From positions 1-64,000 of the forward strand of contig CANBVJ010000003.1 of NCBI GenBank assembly GCA_947372865.1: a stretch of DNA of 64,000 bases. The letters run 5' to 3'. The DNA is from Comamonadaceae bacterium. Lineage in GTDB: Bacteria; Pseudomonadota; Gammaproteobacteria; Burkholderiales; Burkholderiaceae_C. A program made the position numbers and the translations under genes. How positions within the stretch are numbered: the stretch's first letter is position 1; every line of letters starts with the position of its first letter. Below, piece by piece: positions 63,313-64,000 of the stretch. A model generated the notes under the pieces. That model ran no database searches, was not told the DNA's origin, and saw nothing but the letters and a program-made list of their open reading frames with translations.

Positions 63313-63317
63313 ATTCT

Positions 63318-64000
<683 letters not shown>

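Overview
The window is GC-rich (roughly 60-65% G+C in most genes), densely coding, and reads as an ordinary stretch of chromosome from a betaproteobacterium of the Burkholderiales, most likely the Comamonadaceae (Rhodoferax/Polaromonas/Acidovorax type). Supporting signs are the operons tmk-holB-pilZ-tatD, xseB-ispA-dxs and guaBA, a BPSS1780-type membrane protein, an APH-fold homoserine kinase divergent from polA, TakP-like TRAP transport genes, and a structured guaB-guaA spacer of the kind common in that family. Genus assignment is inference. No phage, insertion sequence, rRNA operon or CRISPR array was seen, and no gene-free stretch exceeds 300 bases.

Layout. 1-5,400: a minus-strand unit etfQO -> gcvH -> B12-type radical SAM gene (cut by the window edge), divergent from one SDR dehydrogenase; a second SDR converges on the first at a two-way terminator. 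5,588-5,739: tRNA-Val(GAC) with its own promoter and terminator. 5,820-11,436: minus-strand hydrolase, alkaline phosphatase, a small periplasmic protein, a BPSS1780 membrane protein and thrB. 11,577-22,232: plus-strand polA, a Cys-type dienelactone hydrolase, a ZIP metal transporter and a three-gene RND efflux operon. 22,284-25,360: rhodanese, EamA transporter and Rieske oxygenase. 25,557-29,907: xseB-ispA-dxs (isoprenoid precursors) and a TRAP solute-binding protein. 29,997-33,751: the TRAP membrane subunits on the opposite strand, then nhaD. 33,853-41,519: a translationally coupled chemosensory operon MCP-cheA-cheW-cheB-cheR ending in a response-regulator/adenylate-cyclase fusion. 41,734-50,601: mixed metabolism, including metY, a CBS protein, aroC and an aroQ broken by an in-frame TAG. 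50,698-55,341: mltG, tmk-holB-pilZ-tatD and an ankyrin protein. 55,379-55,406: a likely dif site. 55,493 to the end: ureohydrolase, enoyl-CoA hydratase, nitronate monooxygenase, LD-carboxypeptidase, a TadA/haloalkane-dehalogenase fusion, a PaiB-like protein and guaBA (guaB cut by the right edge).

How things fit together. The che operon has a receptor, a kinase, a coupling protein and both adaptation enzymes, but no stand-alone CheY and no motor gene; its only obvious output is a cyclase with its own receiver, so it probably converts a ligand signal into cAMP. The dif-like site at 55.4 kb, together with an apparent switch in polarity of FtsK-orienting GGGNAGGG octamers across it, suggests the window spans the replication terminus: replication would run left to right over most of the window and right to left beyond about 55.4 kb. 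The most unusual single-gene observations are the amber codon in aroQ and the TadA fusion to a DhlA-like dehalogenase.
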